DNA from: Basidiobolus meristosporus CBS 931.73
Taxonomy: Eukaryota; Basidiobolomycota; Basidiobolomycetes; Basidiobolales; Basidiobolaceae
Direction of reading: 5' to 3'
DNA length: 29,118 nucleotides
Assembly: GCA_002104905.1 (NCBI GenBank)
Contig: MCFE01000873.1
Location: 1 to 29,118, forward strand
Positions 1-10,095 of the stretch are shown here, piece after piece. Position numbers and translations under genes: made by a program. Every line of letters begins with the position of its first letter. Within the stretch, counting starts at the first letter, position 1. A model generated the notes under the pieces. The model was not told the DNA's origin, ran no database searches, and saw only the letters and a program-made list of their open reading frames with translations.

Positions 1-330
1 AAATACTTATTGAGTGGTGGATTTCAATGGAGTTACTTATTGAGTGTGGGGTTGTGCTTAATGTTAGTGCACAGTATTGGGACTTGTATAGGTCAACACA
101 ATTGGCAGTTGAGGTACAACTGAAGTTTCAGTGAAAATAAATCCATTTGTATGCATGAAAAGTAAGGGAAGTAGTTGAGTCAGAAAGTATGGAGTGCAAA
201 ACAAAAGGCAATAGCCAATTAATGTACACAAATGTAGGAGGTGATAGAGTGTCTGGGATCAGAAGGTGAGAATATTGGCAGGGAACCAATCAAAGGCCAC
301 ATATATACTGATGGGATTAAGAATTTTGAT
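1..330 (+). pseudogene. Ty3/gypsy protease-region remnant, copy A
   Basis: This stretch aligns along its whole length with 13,785-14,105 (shared landmarks are 'tggtggattt', 'gacttgtatagg' and 'gtacacaaa'). That second copy carries a retroviral-type aspartic protease motif (LVDSGS), so this is the equivalent region of gypsy copy A, upstream of its RT. Here the motif reads about VVESES, so the catalytic Asp-Ser-Gly is lost. Bases 330-509 link it to the RT and hold no further motif I recognise. Confidence 0.6.
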
Positions 331-509
331 AAAGTGTATTGTGAAATCTGGGGAGTAATTTTTCTTCAATAGTCTCTACATAATGTCCTGATGCAATCAG
401 AACCTCTTAGTCACAGGACTTTGAGTCTGCAATGGCCTTTTGACATGATCATCACAACAATTTCCCATAGGGATTCCTCTACTCCAGCACCCTAGAAGGT
501 CAGACTCTT

Positions 510-692
510 TTGACAGAATATTCAAGTATGTTTCTAGATGAGCTTGAAAGCCTGCCACCAGTCAGAGATGTGGGTCATGCCATTGACACAGGAGATAGCC
601 TTCCAGTGAGTAAGATGCCTCAAAGATTGAGTCTTTTGGAGTTGGACAAGATGCAGAGACAAATAGATTGGTTATTGGAGCAAGGATATATC
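510..692 (+). pseudogene. Ty3/gypsy reverse transcriptase, N-terminal piece (copy A)
   Basis: The 61 codons before the LTR insertion encode the hallmark start of a gypsy RT: an L-P-P linker, then D-V-G-H-A-I-D-T-G-D, then a region like 'RLSLLELDKMQRQIDWLLEQGYI'. This corresponds to the usual 'HxIxTGDxxPVxxxPYRLSPxE...LLxxGxI'. The frame stops matching gypsy at base 693, exactly where a TG...CA element begins, and resumes at 1,869 with the T-P-S-K-S-P-W-G motif. Confidence 0.85.
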
Positions 693-1868
693 TGTGGTAA
701 TGGAAAGTATTCCATTACTACAATATCTCTATACCAATATTGCACTCATTTCTTTATTTTGCTTTTTGCTATCGTAACACAAAAGTGAAAGATCAAGAAT
801 TTCCAACTTTGATGAACAAATGCTCCAAACCCTGACAAGCAATCCACCCAAGAATATTATGTCATACAGAACACGTAGTAGCCAACACATGTTTCAAATT
901 ACAGCTCATTTGAAGCAGTACTTAAGGAGTTATGACCAAAAAAGTCCAACTATTATATATACTATGCCTTATTGCTAGGATTACTATGGTGACTTTGATC
1001 ACGTGTAACTTTCAAACCAGTCAGTCAAATCACGTGAAATTTTCACAGGTGCTGCGCCTATGTCCGATCTGCGCCCCTGCAGAGTTTTAGCTTTGTATCA
1101 CGTGTATTGCTTGCGCAATTGCCCAAAAACTTTGATCCTTCAAAAAATTTCATATATATGACTTCCCCAGCTGAAAAATAAAAGAGAGCCTCTCTTTCCA
1201 GAATCTCCACACTACAATTACAAGTTTAAAGGTTATAAGACTTCCCCTGCATCACTTGCACTGTTGAGTATTCTGACTTTGATTGGTACTACATCAGTAA
1301 AGAGACTGCAAAGCTCACAAGAATCCAATCTAAGTTCTACAAGAAACTACCACTTTTCTGTCAGAAAAGTCCCCTCTAAGAAACCCCTTTACTCTAAAGA
1401 CACCCCTTTAGTCTAAAGACCCCTTTAGAGACCCCTTTAAGAAACCCCTTTACTCTAAAGAAGCCCCTTTAGGCACCCCTTTAGTGTAAAGTCCACTTTA
1501 GAGACCACTACAAGAAGCCCCTTTACTCTAAAGACACCCCTTCAGGTTAAAGGGGAGTTCAGAGTTTCCATATTAGGAAATATTTTCTCAGAAAGGAAAG
1601 TGACTTCCAAATAAGGAAAAGTTACTATAAAAGTAAATAAGCCCATTAGTTGACAGAAGGCCAGAACACTGCTGTAGAAGAGATAAACGCTGCCTACAGT
1701 ATATTTTGAGCCTAAGATTGAGGAAATTAGTGAAAGTTATATCTTCTATCGGTATATCAAACTCCCAATAACCTATTTCAGTATTAGCATACTGGAAGTT
1801 GTTGTATATTGTTGATTAGCCTCTACATTGTAGAACAAGCCCCAAACTAATCATAATACAACACAACA
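693..1868. mobile_element. Solo LTR of about 1.18 kb inserted in the gypsy RT
   Basis: The insert starts TGTGGTAATGG and ends ACACAACA, so it has the TG..CA ends of an LTR. It is flanked by the direct repeat TATC (689-692 and 1,869-1,872). With the insert and one TATC removed, the RT reads Q-G-Y-I-T-P-S-K without a break, which proves the boundaries. It has no coding content. It holds a GTAATGGAA/TTCCATTAC hairpin at its first bases, a TATA-like A/T stretch near 1,180-1,192 followed by 'gagagcctctctttccag', and a tandem array at 1,371-1,555. It is unlike the copia LTRs further right in both length and sequence. A solo LTR from a different retroelement family fits best. Confidence 0.85.
1371..1555. 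repeat. Tandem array of CCCCTTTA-CTCTAAAG units inside the solo LTR
   Basis: Subunits of about 16 bp built from 'CCCCTTTA' and its near-complement 'CTAAAG' repeat about ten times. They group into three larger units, each starting 'AAGAARCCCCTTTACTC' at about 1,378, 1,439 and 1,511. The alternation of CCCCTTTA and TAAAG makes each unit partly self-complementary (CTTTA / TAAAG). Confidence 0.8.
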
Positions 1869-2255
1869 TATCACACCCAGCAAGTCACCTTGGGGAGCAT
1901 CAGTACTTTGTGTGAAAAAGAAGGATGGAACACCTAGGATGTGCATTGACAACAGAGCCCTCAACTCAGTTACTGTGAAGAATAAGTACCACCTATCTTG
2001 ATTGATGAGCTTTTGGACCAACTCAATGGAGCCATCATATTCAGCAAGATTGACCTCATGTCAGGATACAACCCAATTAGGGTGAAACAAGCAGACATCC
2101 CTAAGACAGCTTTCAGAGCCAGATATGGACACTACAAGTACTTAGTCATGAGTCTTGGCCTTACTAATGCCCCTGAGAAGTTCATGACCATGATGCAAAC
2201 AGTCTTCCAAGAGTACTTAGACAAGTTTGTAGTAATCTAACTAGATGACATATTA
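1869..2255 (+). pseudogene. Ty3/gypsy reverse transcriptase, central piece (copy A)
   Basis: This segment encodes [20 protein letters not shown], then C-I-D-N-R-A-L-N, then [12 protein letters not shown], then [26 protein letters not shown] and finally the catalytic box read as V-V-I-stop-L-D-D-I-L. These are RT motifs 1-5 of Ty3/gypsy in the right order. The Y of the YLDD box is now a stop, and a one-base shift lies near 1,998. It ends at the TATTA target duplication of the Harbinger-like element. Confidence 0.92.
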
Positions 2256-3601
2256 GACTTGTTCCATTGTACCATGCCAGGGCATGCAGCGCAATCCGCG
2301 GTTGTACAGAATGATTGGGTGCAATATTATAGCTACCAGAAGGCAGGATTGTTCTTGGACAATTTTGCACTATGTGGGACAATCTTGCACACTATAGCAC
2401 AATCTGACATAATGAGGTTGGCACGGATGATTGTGCCAACTCATAATGTTTGCATCACATGCCCAACTGGATACCGCTATTATGGCAGGTAAAATCTGGT
2501 ATTTGGATATGTTTCTTTAATGTAAATGAAAATAAATGTGTATCACACTATAAACTACACTGATATTTACCATTTTGGTTACCATCACTCCAATTGGATG
2601 GTATCTCAGTGGTTAATTGGTCCAAAAGTATCCTGAAGCTGGCAGCCCCCAATTGGCTCATTGACTACTAAACAAGCTACCTGATTTGCCATCAAATATC
2701 CCTTTTTGCCCATTGGGCAAGTAAATCTCTGATCCTAGTGATTGGACAAGGTGTCATAGCTAGCATGCAAGCAATCAGGTAGGTGCAAAACAGATCCAAT
2801 AGCTGCACTGGTGTTGCAGATGATGTATATATATGCAGGGTGTTTATTTATAGGGGTTCTGTCTCAAATGTGAGATGTCCTTGATATTACTTCTATCAAA
2901 AATTCAATGACCACTGATTTGCAATGGCTTAATTTGGATTGCAAAAAAATGGGTTGTTGGGATCATCACAAATAATAGCAATTCAAAGCAATTGCATCAT
3001 CTTCTCCTGGGTTTTTTCTCACAGGGATTACTACTTAAGCATTTGGTAGTGACTCACTTTGCACACCTATACTACTTCCTGGCTGACTATCATCTTGGCT
3101 ACTTGTGTATTTGTAGTCAGTATCTTGCCTCCTAGTTGATGAGTGCAATGCTGCAGCTTGGTTACGCTGAATTGCTCCAATTGAACCAACTGAACCAGCC
3201 TGTAGTGCCACATGCTGACGTGTTCTTTTACTTGCCAAGGGCTCTGGTGGTTGAGGCACTTCATGTTGGTCATCATTAGTCAGCTCACCAGAAGTAACTC
3301 ACTGATTGTTAGGCAAAAAGGCACACGCAGGCGCAACTTGGTGTGTTAAGATGGCCCTTGGCTGAGTTCTATGTGATGCTGCATGTTGACGCAACTTGGT
3401 CCACTCCAATGGACCCATGTCTAAATGAGCAGCTTGGCAAGTTCTGGTAATTTTGCTCTGAAGCACACGTGTTGACTCAATGCAGGGTGTTCTGGTAAAG
3501 GGTGTTGGTGTAGTCTGGACTGATGTGCGCCAGCATGCTGTGGTTGCAAGAGATGGTAAGGAATCCAGCAAGGCATGCAGGCGTAATCTGGACAATGTTG
3601 C

Positions 3602-4228
3602 TTATGGTCTGTATTCTTCCTCCTGAAGCTCACCAACTGATTCCTCAAGGTATTCACTTACCCTCTGTCTGATACTTTGGAGCTGTTGCCTGGATGAGTC
3701 CTGTGTATATTGCTCTTGGAAGCCACTTAGCTCTACTAATATATCATGTAGTATATTAGTCATTTGAGGCAAAAACTCATTCAAAATCTCTTTGGTTCCC
3801 AAAGTTGAAGCACAAACAGACACATCTGGCCCATACTGTGTAAATTGCACGCAAAATTGTTCACGCATGGCTTCTTCATCAAATCCCCTCACTCTCAGCT
3901 CATTCTTGACTTCAATTCTTGTTTTTTTATATATCTTCTTACATACATTGGCTGGCATCTTGATGTAGAACTCACGCCACAGCTTTCTACTCCAATTCTT
4001 CCATCTTTGCTGACTCTCTGAGGTATCTAGTTCTGCTAGATTAATCAGTAGTGCCCAAATATCTGTATGAAGGCTCATCATAGACACTTGGGCCATACTA
4101 AAATCATTTGGCAAGAACTCAAACTGATCCAACATTGACTTTTCTGGTCTTGACTGCGCTTGTGAGCTGGGGGATAGGTTTTGTCTGGGTTGTACTAAAA
4201 AGGAGTTGAGACTTGGTATGGGGACCAT
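3602..4228 (-). CDS. Accessory protein of the Harbinger-like element, 208 aa
   Basis: An open frame of 208 codons runs opposite to the transposase. The product is hydrophilic. Residues about 50-115 are rich in W/K/R (W-K-N-W-S-R-K-L-W-R-E-F), and residues about 145-205 look amphipathic and glutamine/glutamate-rich, possibly coiled coil. I do not recognise a named domain. Harbinger elements normally carry a second gene for a Myb/SANT-like DNA-binding protein that partners the transposase; the W-rich block could play that role, but this is inference from position. The same strand at 3,035-3,595 has further overlapping open stretches in shifted frames, so the original gene may have been longer and is now frameshifted, or it may contain an intron. 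Confidence 0.6.
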   Translation of the reverse strand: MVPIPSLNSFLVQPRQNLSPSSQAQSRPEKSMLDQFEFLPNDFSMAQVSMMSLHTDIWALLINLAELDTSESQQRWKNWSRKLWREFYIKMPANVCKKIYKKTRIEVKNELRVRGFDEEAMREQFCVQFTQYGPDVSVCASTLGTKEILNEFLPQMTNILHDILVELSGFQEQYTQDSSRQQLQSIRQRVSEYLEESVGELQEEEYRP

Positions 4229-4587
4229 AGCAATGGATTTAGATAGTTATACAGCAGTATATTGGCATCAACCTGGTCTTATATGAAATATATATGAAAA
4301 CTAATGTGATTGTTGAATTTTCCATTTATTATGCATGATGCATCTTAGATTGCGTTGACACGGATCAGATCACATCAATTGCAGATTTCCTATTTAATTA
4401 TAGACCTATGAGTAAAGCATCAATAAAAGTACCAAGACATTATTTGCGGATGATTTTTGCAACATAATGATGAGATACATGGCAATTGATGGAGATTTAA
4501 TCATAATGCATAAAAAATCTGATAAATAATGTCGATCATGCCAAATCAATTCAAACCACCTCCATACAATCATCCACCAACTTTAAT

Positions 4588-5471
4588 ATGACTTACTCAT
4601 CTGAATGGTCTTTTCTCATCAATCCCATCACTACCACTGGATTTCCTTTTGACACACCAGAGGAAATCTATTTCAAGTACTGTGGACCATCTACCCCAAT
4701 CTACTCAAGGAGATCCCTTGTTAAGCTTCTCTGCTATTACAAGAACTATTGCCCTACAAGGTTTCATCCCACCATCCATGGCAACAAAAGTCCTAGAAGC
4801 TTTCATTCCCAGCTGACAGCAATGGAGAACCACCTTGCAGAGTGTATGAATGACTTAGAGCAAGCTTGGAATACTAGGTTCAGAAGCTCCAATAGACTTC
4901 CAAATCCCAGAGTGTTCAGCAACAGGTTCCATATCAGGAGTATCTTGGATACCTTCCCAGTGAGGATTAACAGACCTTCTAGAGGGCAGAGGCACTTTTA
5001 TTCTGGCAAGTACAATGCACACTGTGGGAAGTTTCAAGCACTGTCTGACATTGAGGGTACATCATCTGGTATAGTGGGCCATTTGCTGGAAGTAGGCATG
5101 ACAAAGCACTCTGGGTAGAGAATCATCCTGAATTCAGTAGAGGGGAGAAGTGTATGGCAGACTTAGCCTATATAGGAGAGGATTGTCACAGACTAGGATT
5201 TATTACAGCTTATAGGAAGCCAAGGAATGGTGTTCTTAGCAGGAAGCAGAAGCTCTACAATAAGATGTTTAATCACTTCAGAGTGAGGGTAGAGCACACA
5301 TCTGGATATCTGAAGAGATTCAGCATATTAGCAGGTAAGTACAGAGGAAAGTCATATAAAGGAGAAAACAGCAGAATAGGTAAAGTAGTTAAGATACTTA
5401 TTAATGCACAGTATGCTCATACAAGAATACATCCACTGAGAGAAATGTGTCTGGAGCATTATGAAGAGTAA
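4588..5471 (+). pseudogene. DDE_4 (Harbinger-type) transposase with one frameshift
   Basis: The first frame (4,588-about 5,085) encodes an N-terminal region and the first catalytic block: S-I-L-D-T-F followed by F-Y-S-G-K-Y-N-A-H-C, matching the family pattern 'DGT..PI.RP....FYSGK...H..K'. About base 5,085 the homology moves to another frame, giving G-S-R-H-D-K-A-L-W (second Asp), then A-D-L-A-Y-I-G-E, A-Y-R-K-P-R-N, and V-R-V-E-H-T-S-G-Y-L-K-R-F with the catalytic Glu, ending at a stop at 5,469-5,471. All three catalytic acidic residues are present, so one base change broke an otherwise nearly complete transposase of about 295 codons. It would cut and paste the element at its terminal repeats. 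The decay is light compared with the surrounding gypsy copy, in keeping with a later insertion. Confidence 0.85.
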
Positions 5472-5653
5472 ATAAAGCAAGGAAAGCACTATTCTGAGCA
5501 GCATAAGTAAGATTGAGTAAAATTACCAGTAACTGTATCATACCACCGGCATCATGGTAGAAATTATAGTGCCAAATAGTGCCGTAGGGTGCCAGATTGA
5601 TCCGGCACTATAAACAGGCTGGCACTATGTGGCACTATCCAATGGAACTAGTC

Positions 5654-6345
5654 TATTAATACTCAGCAAGCCACAAGAGGAACACTTGGTGCACATTGAA
5701 ACAGTCTTGGAGGAGCTAAGAAAGAACAAGCTGTATGGCAAGCTAGCAAAGTGTTACATCTTGAAGGAACCTGTTTAATACCTGGAACTTATGGTGACTA
5801 GCACAGGAGTGATCTTAGACCCTAAGAAGGTTGAAGTCATCAAGAATACAAAGCAGCCCTATAACATATCAGAACCCAGATTACTCCTTGGAATGGTTTC
5901 CCATTATTGGGGACTTGTCAAGTCCTTTGCAAGTATTGCAGCCTCTTTGACTGATATTCTCAAGAAAGTCAACACCTTGAAGTGGGACATAGCATGTGAG
6001 ATTACCCTTCAGATGCTTATGAATGAACTTGCTAAACTGCCAAGCTTACAAATACCTGACCTCAGACAAGAGTTTACTCTGTGCACAGATGCTTCAGACT
6101 ATGCAATTGGTGGATTACTAAGTCAAGAACATGTGGGAAAGGACTCTCTAGTTACTTTTGAGTACAAGAAACTGAACTTGGCAGAGCAAGATTTTCCAGT
6201 GCATGAGAAGGAGATGCTTGCCATAATACACTGCTTGAAGACCTGGAGATGCCACAATGAAGGAGTCAGGTGCACTATAAAGACTAATTGTGCCTCACTA
6301 ATGTTTATATTTAGTCAGAAGGTACTCTCCGGAAGAATGGCAAGA
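5654..6345 (+). pseudogene. Ty3/gypsy RT C-terminus and RNase H (copy A)
   Basis: The RT resumes as I-L-S-K-P-Q-E-E-H-L-V-H, then L-R-K-N-K-L-Y-G-K-L, G-V-I-L-D-P-K-K-V-E and the thumb region. RNase H starts at about 6,080 with T-D-A-S-D-Y-A-I-G-G-L-L-S-Q and goes on through H-E-K-E-M-L-A-I-I-H-C-L-K. A stop (TAA, about 5,776) and a TGA at 6,346, where related elements usually have an Arg codon, interrupt it. The second stop fits CGA to TGA deamination. Confidence 0.9.
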
Positions 6346-7330
6346 TGACGTGAATACATTCAGCAATTTGACTTGGAGATTGTGTGCTGCCCTGAGAAAA
6401 ACAACACAGTTGCTGAAGCCTTATCAAGACCAGAACAAGTTGCACAACTCAACTTGGTGCATCAATCAGATTGGCCTAGCTTATTACCAAAGTATTTTGA
6501 GGACCAAGCCATTCCTAATGAAGTGGATGAAGAGATCAAGAAGATAATCAGGAATAAAGCAAGCAAACTTGTAGTACAAGATGAAACACTCTACCAAATT
6601 GTTGATGGAAGCCCTCTTATCTATTGCCCTGATGTGACTTGCCTGGATTTAATACATAAGCTAAACAATGAACATGGGCATCTTGGAATTGAAGGAATCT
6701 ATAGCCTTGTGAAAGCCACAGCATGGTGGCCCAGAATGAAATAAGATATGGAGAAGCTAGTAAAAGCATGCCCAAATTGGCAAATCAATCAAGGCCAACC
6801 ACAAAGAATTGCAGAAATATTTCTCCTAGAGCATGCAAGAGCATTTGAGAGATGGAGAATCAACCTTGTTGGAAGTTTGCCAACCACTAGGAAATGCAAC
6901 TGTTGGATCCTAGTTGCAATTGGCCATGCCACTAAATGGCCAGTGGTTAAAGCTGTACCAGTAGCCAGTGAGCAAGCAATTACAAGTTCCATCTTCCAAA
7001 ATATCCATATGAAGCTTGGATGCCCTGTAGGGAGTTATCCTATAGAGGAGTAAACTCTACAGCCTAGACATTGGAAGCTCACCTGGAAATGCATAAGATC
7101 AAACACTTGAAAATCTTGGCATATCACCCTAGAGCTAATGGAGTCAATGTGTGGTTTAATGTATTATTTGAGAAAATGCTGACCAAGTATGCAAATGGAG
7201 CTGTCAGTATATGGGATGAGTATACAGACCATGCACTGTTTGCCTGCAGAGTTAGAGCACACAACACCACCTAACAACTGCCATTTTACTTGGTAAATGG
7301 ATGTGATGTGAAGAGCTTCAGGGAACCCTC
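6346..7330 (+). pseudogene. Ty3/gypsy RNase H tail and integrase (copy A)
   Basis: The end of RNase H (Y-I-Q-Q-F-D-L-E-I-V, then N-N-T-V-A-E-A-L-S-R-P) leads to an integrase zinc-binding region H-G-H-L-G-I-E...C-P-N-W-Q. The second Cys of the HHCC motif is replaced by Trp. The core follows: W-R-I-N-L-V-G-S-L-P with the first catalytic Asp changed to Asn, then A-T-K-W-P-V-V-K-A, then a frameshift and L-A-Y-H-P-R-A-N-G-V-N-V-W-F-N (family: YHPQ.NG..ER.N). It ends near F-Y-L-V-N-G-C-D-V at about 7,310. Stops at 6,742 and 7,051 and the lost catalytic residues show the copy is inactive. Confidence 0.88.
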
Positions 7331-7829
7331 TCAGCTTTGGTAGGGGAGAATTTTATGATTGACCGCTTGAGTAATAAAGCTAGATTAGCCACTTGTCAAA
7401 TCAATTAGTTTTATGCTTTGCCTATCAGTATATCAGTGTTATCTATCAAATTAGTAGTATGAGTTAGCAGGTGAATCAGCAGATCCTTATCATACAGAAA
7501 TAGATATATTAAGTAGGATCTATCTGGGTAATGATGATGCAATCAAATGAGTCATCAGCAACAACCTACATTAGGAAATACAATATATCAGCAACTGATC
7601 TGGCAAAAAGTATACAAGCAGCTGCTGGAACCTCTATGAAAATCAGTTCAAGTTTTAGTGAATTCAATACTAGCTAAGCTCCCTATTCCTCTACAACTCT
7701 TATATTAAGATTTGCAACATCTATAATGAGGCTGTTGTGATTGGGCAATCATACCTCCCACAGACATGTCTATTCATATAGCTGTTACAATGCACTTATT
7801 CAAGTTTTATCATAGTTTTATTATCCCAT
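7331..7829. other. Unassigned AT-rich stretch between gypsy A and copia A
   Basis: I see no open frame, terminal repeat or recognisable motif. It is probably further degraded retroelement sequence, either the end of the gypsy copy or the upstream part of the copia copy. Confidence 0.4.
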
Positions 7830-8713
7830 TATTCTTTACCCAAATAAGGTTCTCCATAGAGAGAGCTACCCAAACTTTCACCCTATGCCAGTCCAAGTAT
7901 ATTCATTATATACAAAAGTACCAAATGGAAGACTGCAAACTGGCTGCTGCTCCAATGGTGACTAACATTAACTAGGTTTAAATTCAGCCAAATCAAGAGG
8001 GCTTGGTGCCATCCAAAAGCCATGACTTTCCATATCAATCTATGGCTGGTGGTTGGATGTTTATCATGCTTTAAAAATGCTGCAGTATCTCGTATTCAAT
8101 GGGAATTGTGAGCCACCACAATTAGAACTATGGATCTGATCATATTGCAGTATTTAAGTAGATTTTCAGATATTGGAATGGAACTGCTAATATTTGCTCA
8201 AGGCTCACCTACTAGGATTCAGAACAAGATCTAGAGGGTTGCTCTAATGCTGGTTGGGGACAAAACTTAGAGAACAGAAGATCTGCCACAGAATACACCT
8301 TTCTAAACTGTAAAGAAACAATTTTATGGAATTCAGGAATACAACCAACTATAGCACTTTCTACCACAGAAGCAGAGTAAATGGCACCCTGTGAAGCTAC
8401 AAGAGAAGCAATGAGGTCAAGGAAGCTTCTTAAAGACTTAGGCCTATATCAAAAAGCACCCACTGTTTTATTTGACCTAATCAAGGATGTATATTATTAG
8501 ATAGAAATACAACTTTTCTTGCCAGAATTGAGCACACAGATATTGACCTCATTTCATATGTGAATCCATAGAGAATAACTTGATTACCTTAGTTTACTGT
8601 CCTACAGATGACATGATTGCAGACCTAGTTACTCAGCCATTAGGTAGTGACAAACTTAATTATATTAGGTCAAAGTTAGGACCAGTCAGTATAATAATTT
8701 AATTGAGTGGGAG
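7830..8713 (+). pseudogene. Ty1/copia pol 3' end (RT tail and RNase H), copy A
   Basis: Frames on + encode the end of a copia RT (L-C-Q-S-K-Y-I-H-Y-I, then M-E-D-C-K-L-A-A-A-P-M) and RNase H motifs: W-G-Q-N-L-E-N-R-R-S-A-T, then A-L-S-T-T-E-A-E with the expected Tyr now a stop, then A-P-C-E-A-T-R-E-A, L-L-K-D-L-G-L-Y-Q, and a frameshifted C-terminal region ending just before the LTR. The 'ALSTTEAEY' box and 'KYxxDxL...MxDCKP' box are typical of Ty1/copia. The 5' two thirds of the element (gag, protease, integrase) are absent. Confidence 0.88.
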
Positions 8714-9059
8714 TGATGTAAAGATTTGTAATTCCATCTAAGTATTCATCTACCTTAGTTACCTAGATCTTTGCCTACAAATCTTAAAGAATTCTGCCTA
8801 AACTCCTTGTTGTTATATACTTGAATATTCTCACCAAATATCAGGTACACAGAACATGAAAATTCTTAAAGTTGTCTAACTAGTCCAAAACTTTACACAC
8901 ATGCTCTTGGGATATTTTTAAGCCTATTATATGTGCTTGTTTTGCCAAGACCATGTGAAGTATAAAGACCACTTTGACATTCAATAAGTCATTAAGTAAA
9001 AACTACATAACTTGCCTGTCCTCCCAATTTCTTCCAATATCTCAAAGACTCTTACAACA
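8714..9059 (+). repeat. Ty1/copia 3' LTR, copy A (346 bp)
   Basis: It begins TGATGTAAAG just after the copia pol end and a purine-rich 'gagtgggag' tract, and ends CTTACAACA. It aligns along its full length with 14,487-14,834 and 15,042-15,387: shared blocks include 'ttgccaagaccatgt', 'tgtcctcccaatttcttcc' and the terminal 'ctcttacaac'. The three copies are of nearly equal length (346, 348 and 346 bp), which supports the boundaries. Confidence 0.85.
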
Positions 9060-10095
9060 CTTAGAGGGTAGGTATGTGGCTTTTTCACTGCTTCCATGGT
9101 TTACCTGGATAGTTTCTTCTCCAATTGCGTTAAGTGTTCTATTGTCACCAATGAAAACTGCCATGATCACATGGCATCCTTGAACTTTCATGATCCAGCC
9201 AATCAAGTTGGTAAAGAAGTTGCAGTTCCTTCTAGAAGCTTTACTACATTGTAGCAACTTCTTGAAAGCTCCAGTCAACAATCACTATGATACATTATGT
9301 GGAATCTTCCCATTGGATTTGTGTAGCCCAATACCATATAGGGTTTTTGTATGTCACATGGCCTATCCACAGGATCAGTAGACCCCTGTCATATCACTAT
9401 GTGATATTCTAGTCTGTTCTTTAGTATATTTCTATCTTTTCACTCACTGTGCCTCACCCCAGAGCCCCATTAGTAGCAGCCAATATATCTTGGCATACAT
9501 ATTGTCAAAAATGTATATAGTCCTATCTCCCCTAGAATATTCCTTGATCCAATAGACATAGATTCTGCATATACAGGGTTATCTTGGAATCTGCCTTGCC
9601 TTGTTGATCCACACCTAAGTCTTTTCCTTGTCTTGCTTTGCCAAGGTATACTCACCTGTGTTGTGTCTATTTGTAGCAGTTTTACCAGACTGCTTCTGAC
9701 CTACTGGTGGATCTCTGCCTTCTACCTATAGTTCTTGAAAAGTACTTGTCAAGGAATACTTACTGCAAGTATGACCCTGAGTCTTTCCCTGGTCTTGTCT
9801 CTAAAGGCAAACATACTTTATCTTTGTAAAGTTGTAGGCCAAAGCTGTATTTACTTTGTCACCCTGCTGGTGTAATCTACAGTTGTTATAGTATTGGAAA
9901 CTGTAGTACAATACTCCATCAAAAGACATCAAACCCAGTACCTTCTGGAGTGATGTTGCTTAACCAAGGTTTGGGACTGTGGCTCCATAATTGTATTCTT
10001 GACAAACTAGTGGCTTTCCAACTCACAAATTAGCTAGTAATATCCAGTATTTCTGAACAAGTGCCAGAAACATCTTCACCTCCTGCTAGCATGTC
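9060..10095. other. Unassigned stretch, about 1 kb
   Basis: It contains only short open stretches with no motif I recognise. CpG is nearly absent, as in the neighbouring elements. It may be the 5' part or leader of the gypsy element whose gag follows. No LTR boundary could be set. Confidence 0.35.

Larger units (their letters stand above)
2256..5653 (+). mobile_element. DDE_4/PIF-Harbinger-like DNA transposon, 3.4 kb, with 5-bp target duplication
   Basis: The element begins GACTTGTTCCATTG and ends CAATGGAACTAGTC, a 14-bp terminal inverted repeat with one mismatch. It is flanked on both sides by TATTA (2,251-2,255 and 5,654-5,658). Removing the element and one TATTA restores the gypsy frame as D-D-I-L-I-L-S-K. 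The subterminal regions hold repeated short motifs (GGCACTAT/ATAGTGCC near the right end; GCACAAT/GCACTAT near the left). Inside are a DDE transposase on + (4,588-5,471) and a second reading frame on - (3,602-4,228), the usual two-gene layout of Harbinger elements. Bases 2,500-3,030 and 4,230-4,587 are non-coding as far as I can see. Confidence 0.88.
1..7330 (+). mobile_element. Decayed Ty3/gypsy retrotransposon (copy A), host of two later insertions
   Basis: A pol polyprotein can be followed in order along the + strand: protease region (about 1-330), reverse transcriptase in three pieces (510-692, 1,869-2,255, 5,654-6,000), RNase H (about 6,070-6,470), the integrase zinc-binding region (about 6,600-6,790) and the integrase core (6,800-7,320). 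The order protease-RT-RNase H-integrase is that of Ty3/gypsy. Two foreign insertions (693-1,868 and 2,256-5,653) interrupt the RT, and removing them rejoins the frame. Many stops and frameshifts show it is dead. The 5' end lies outside the window and no 3' LTR is recognised after 7,330. Confidence 0.9.

Noticed and set aside
4855-5037. 60-codon minus-strand open frame inside the Harbinger-like transposase
   Set aside because: It is antisense to conserved transposase sequence and has no independent support.
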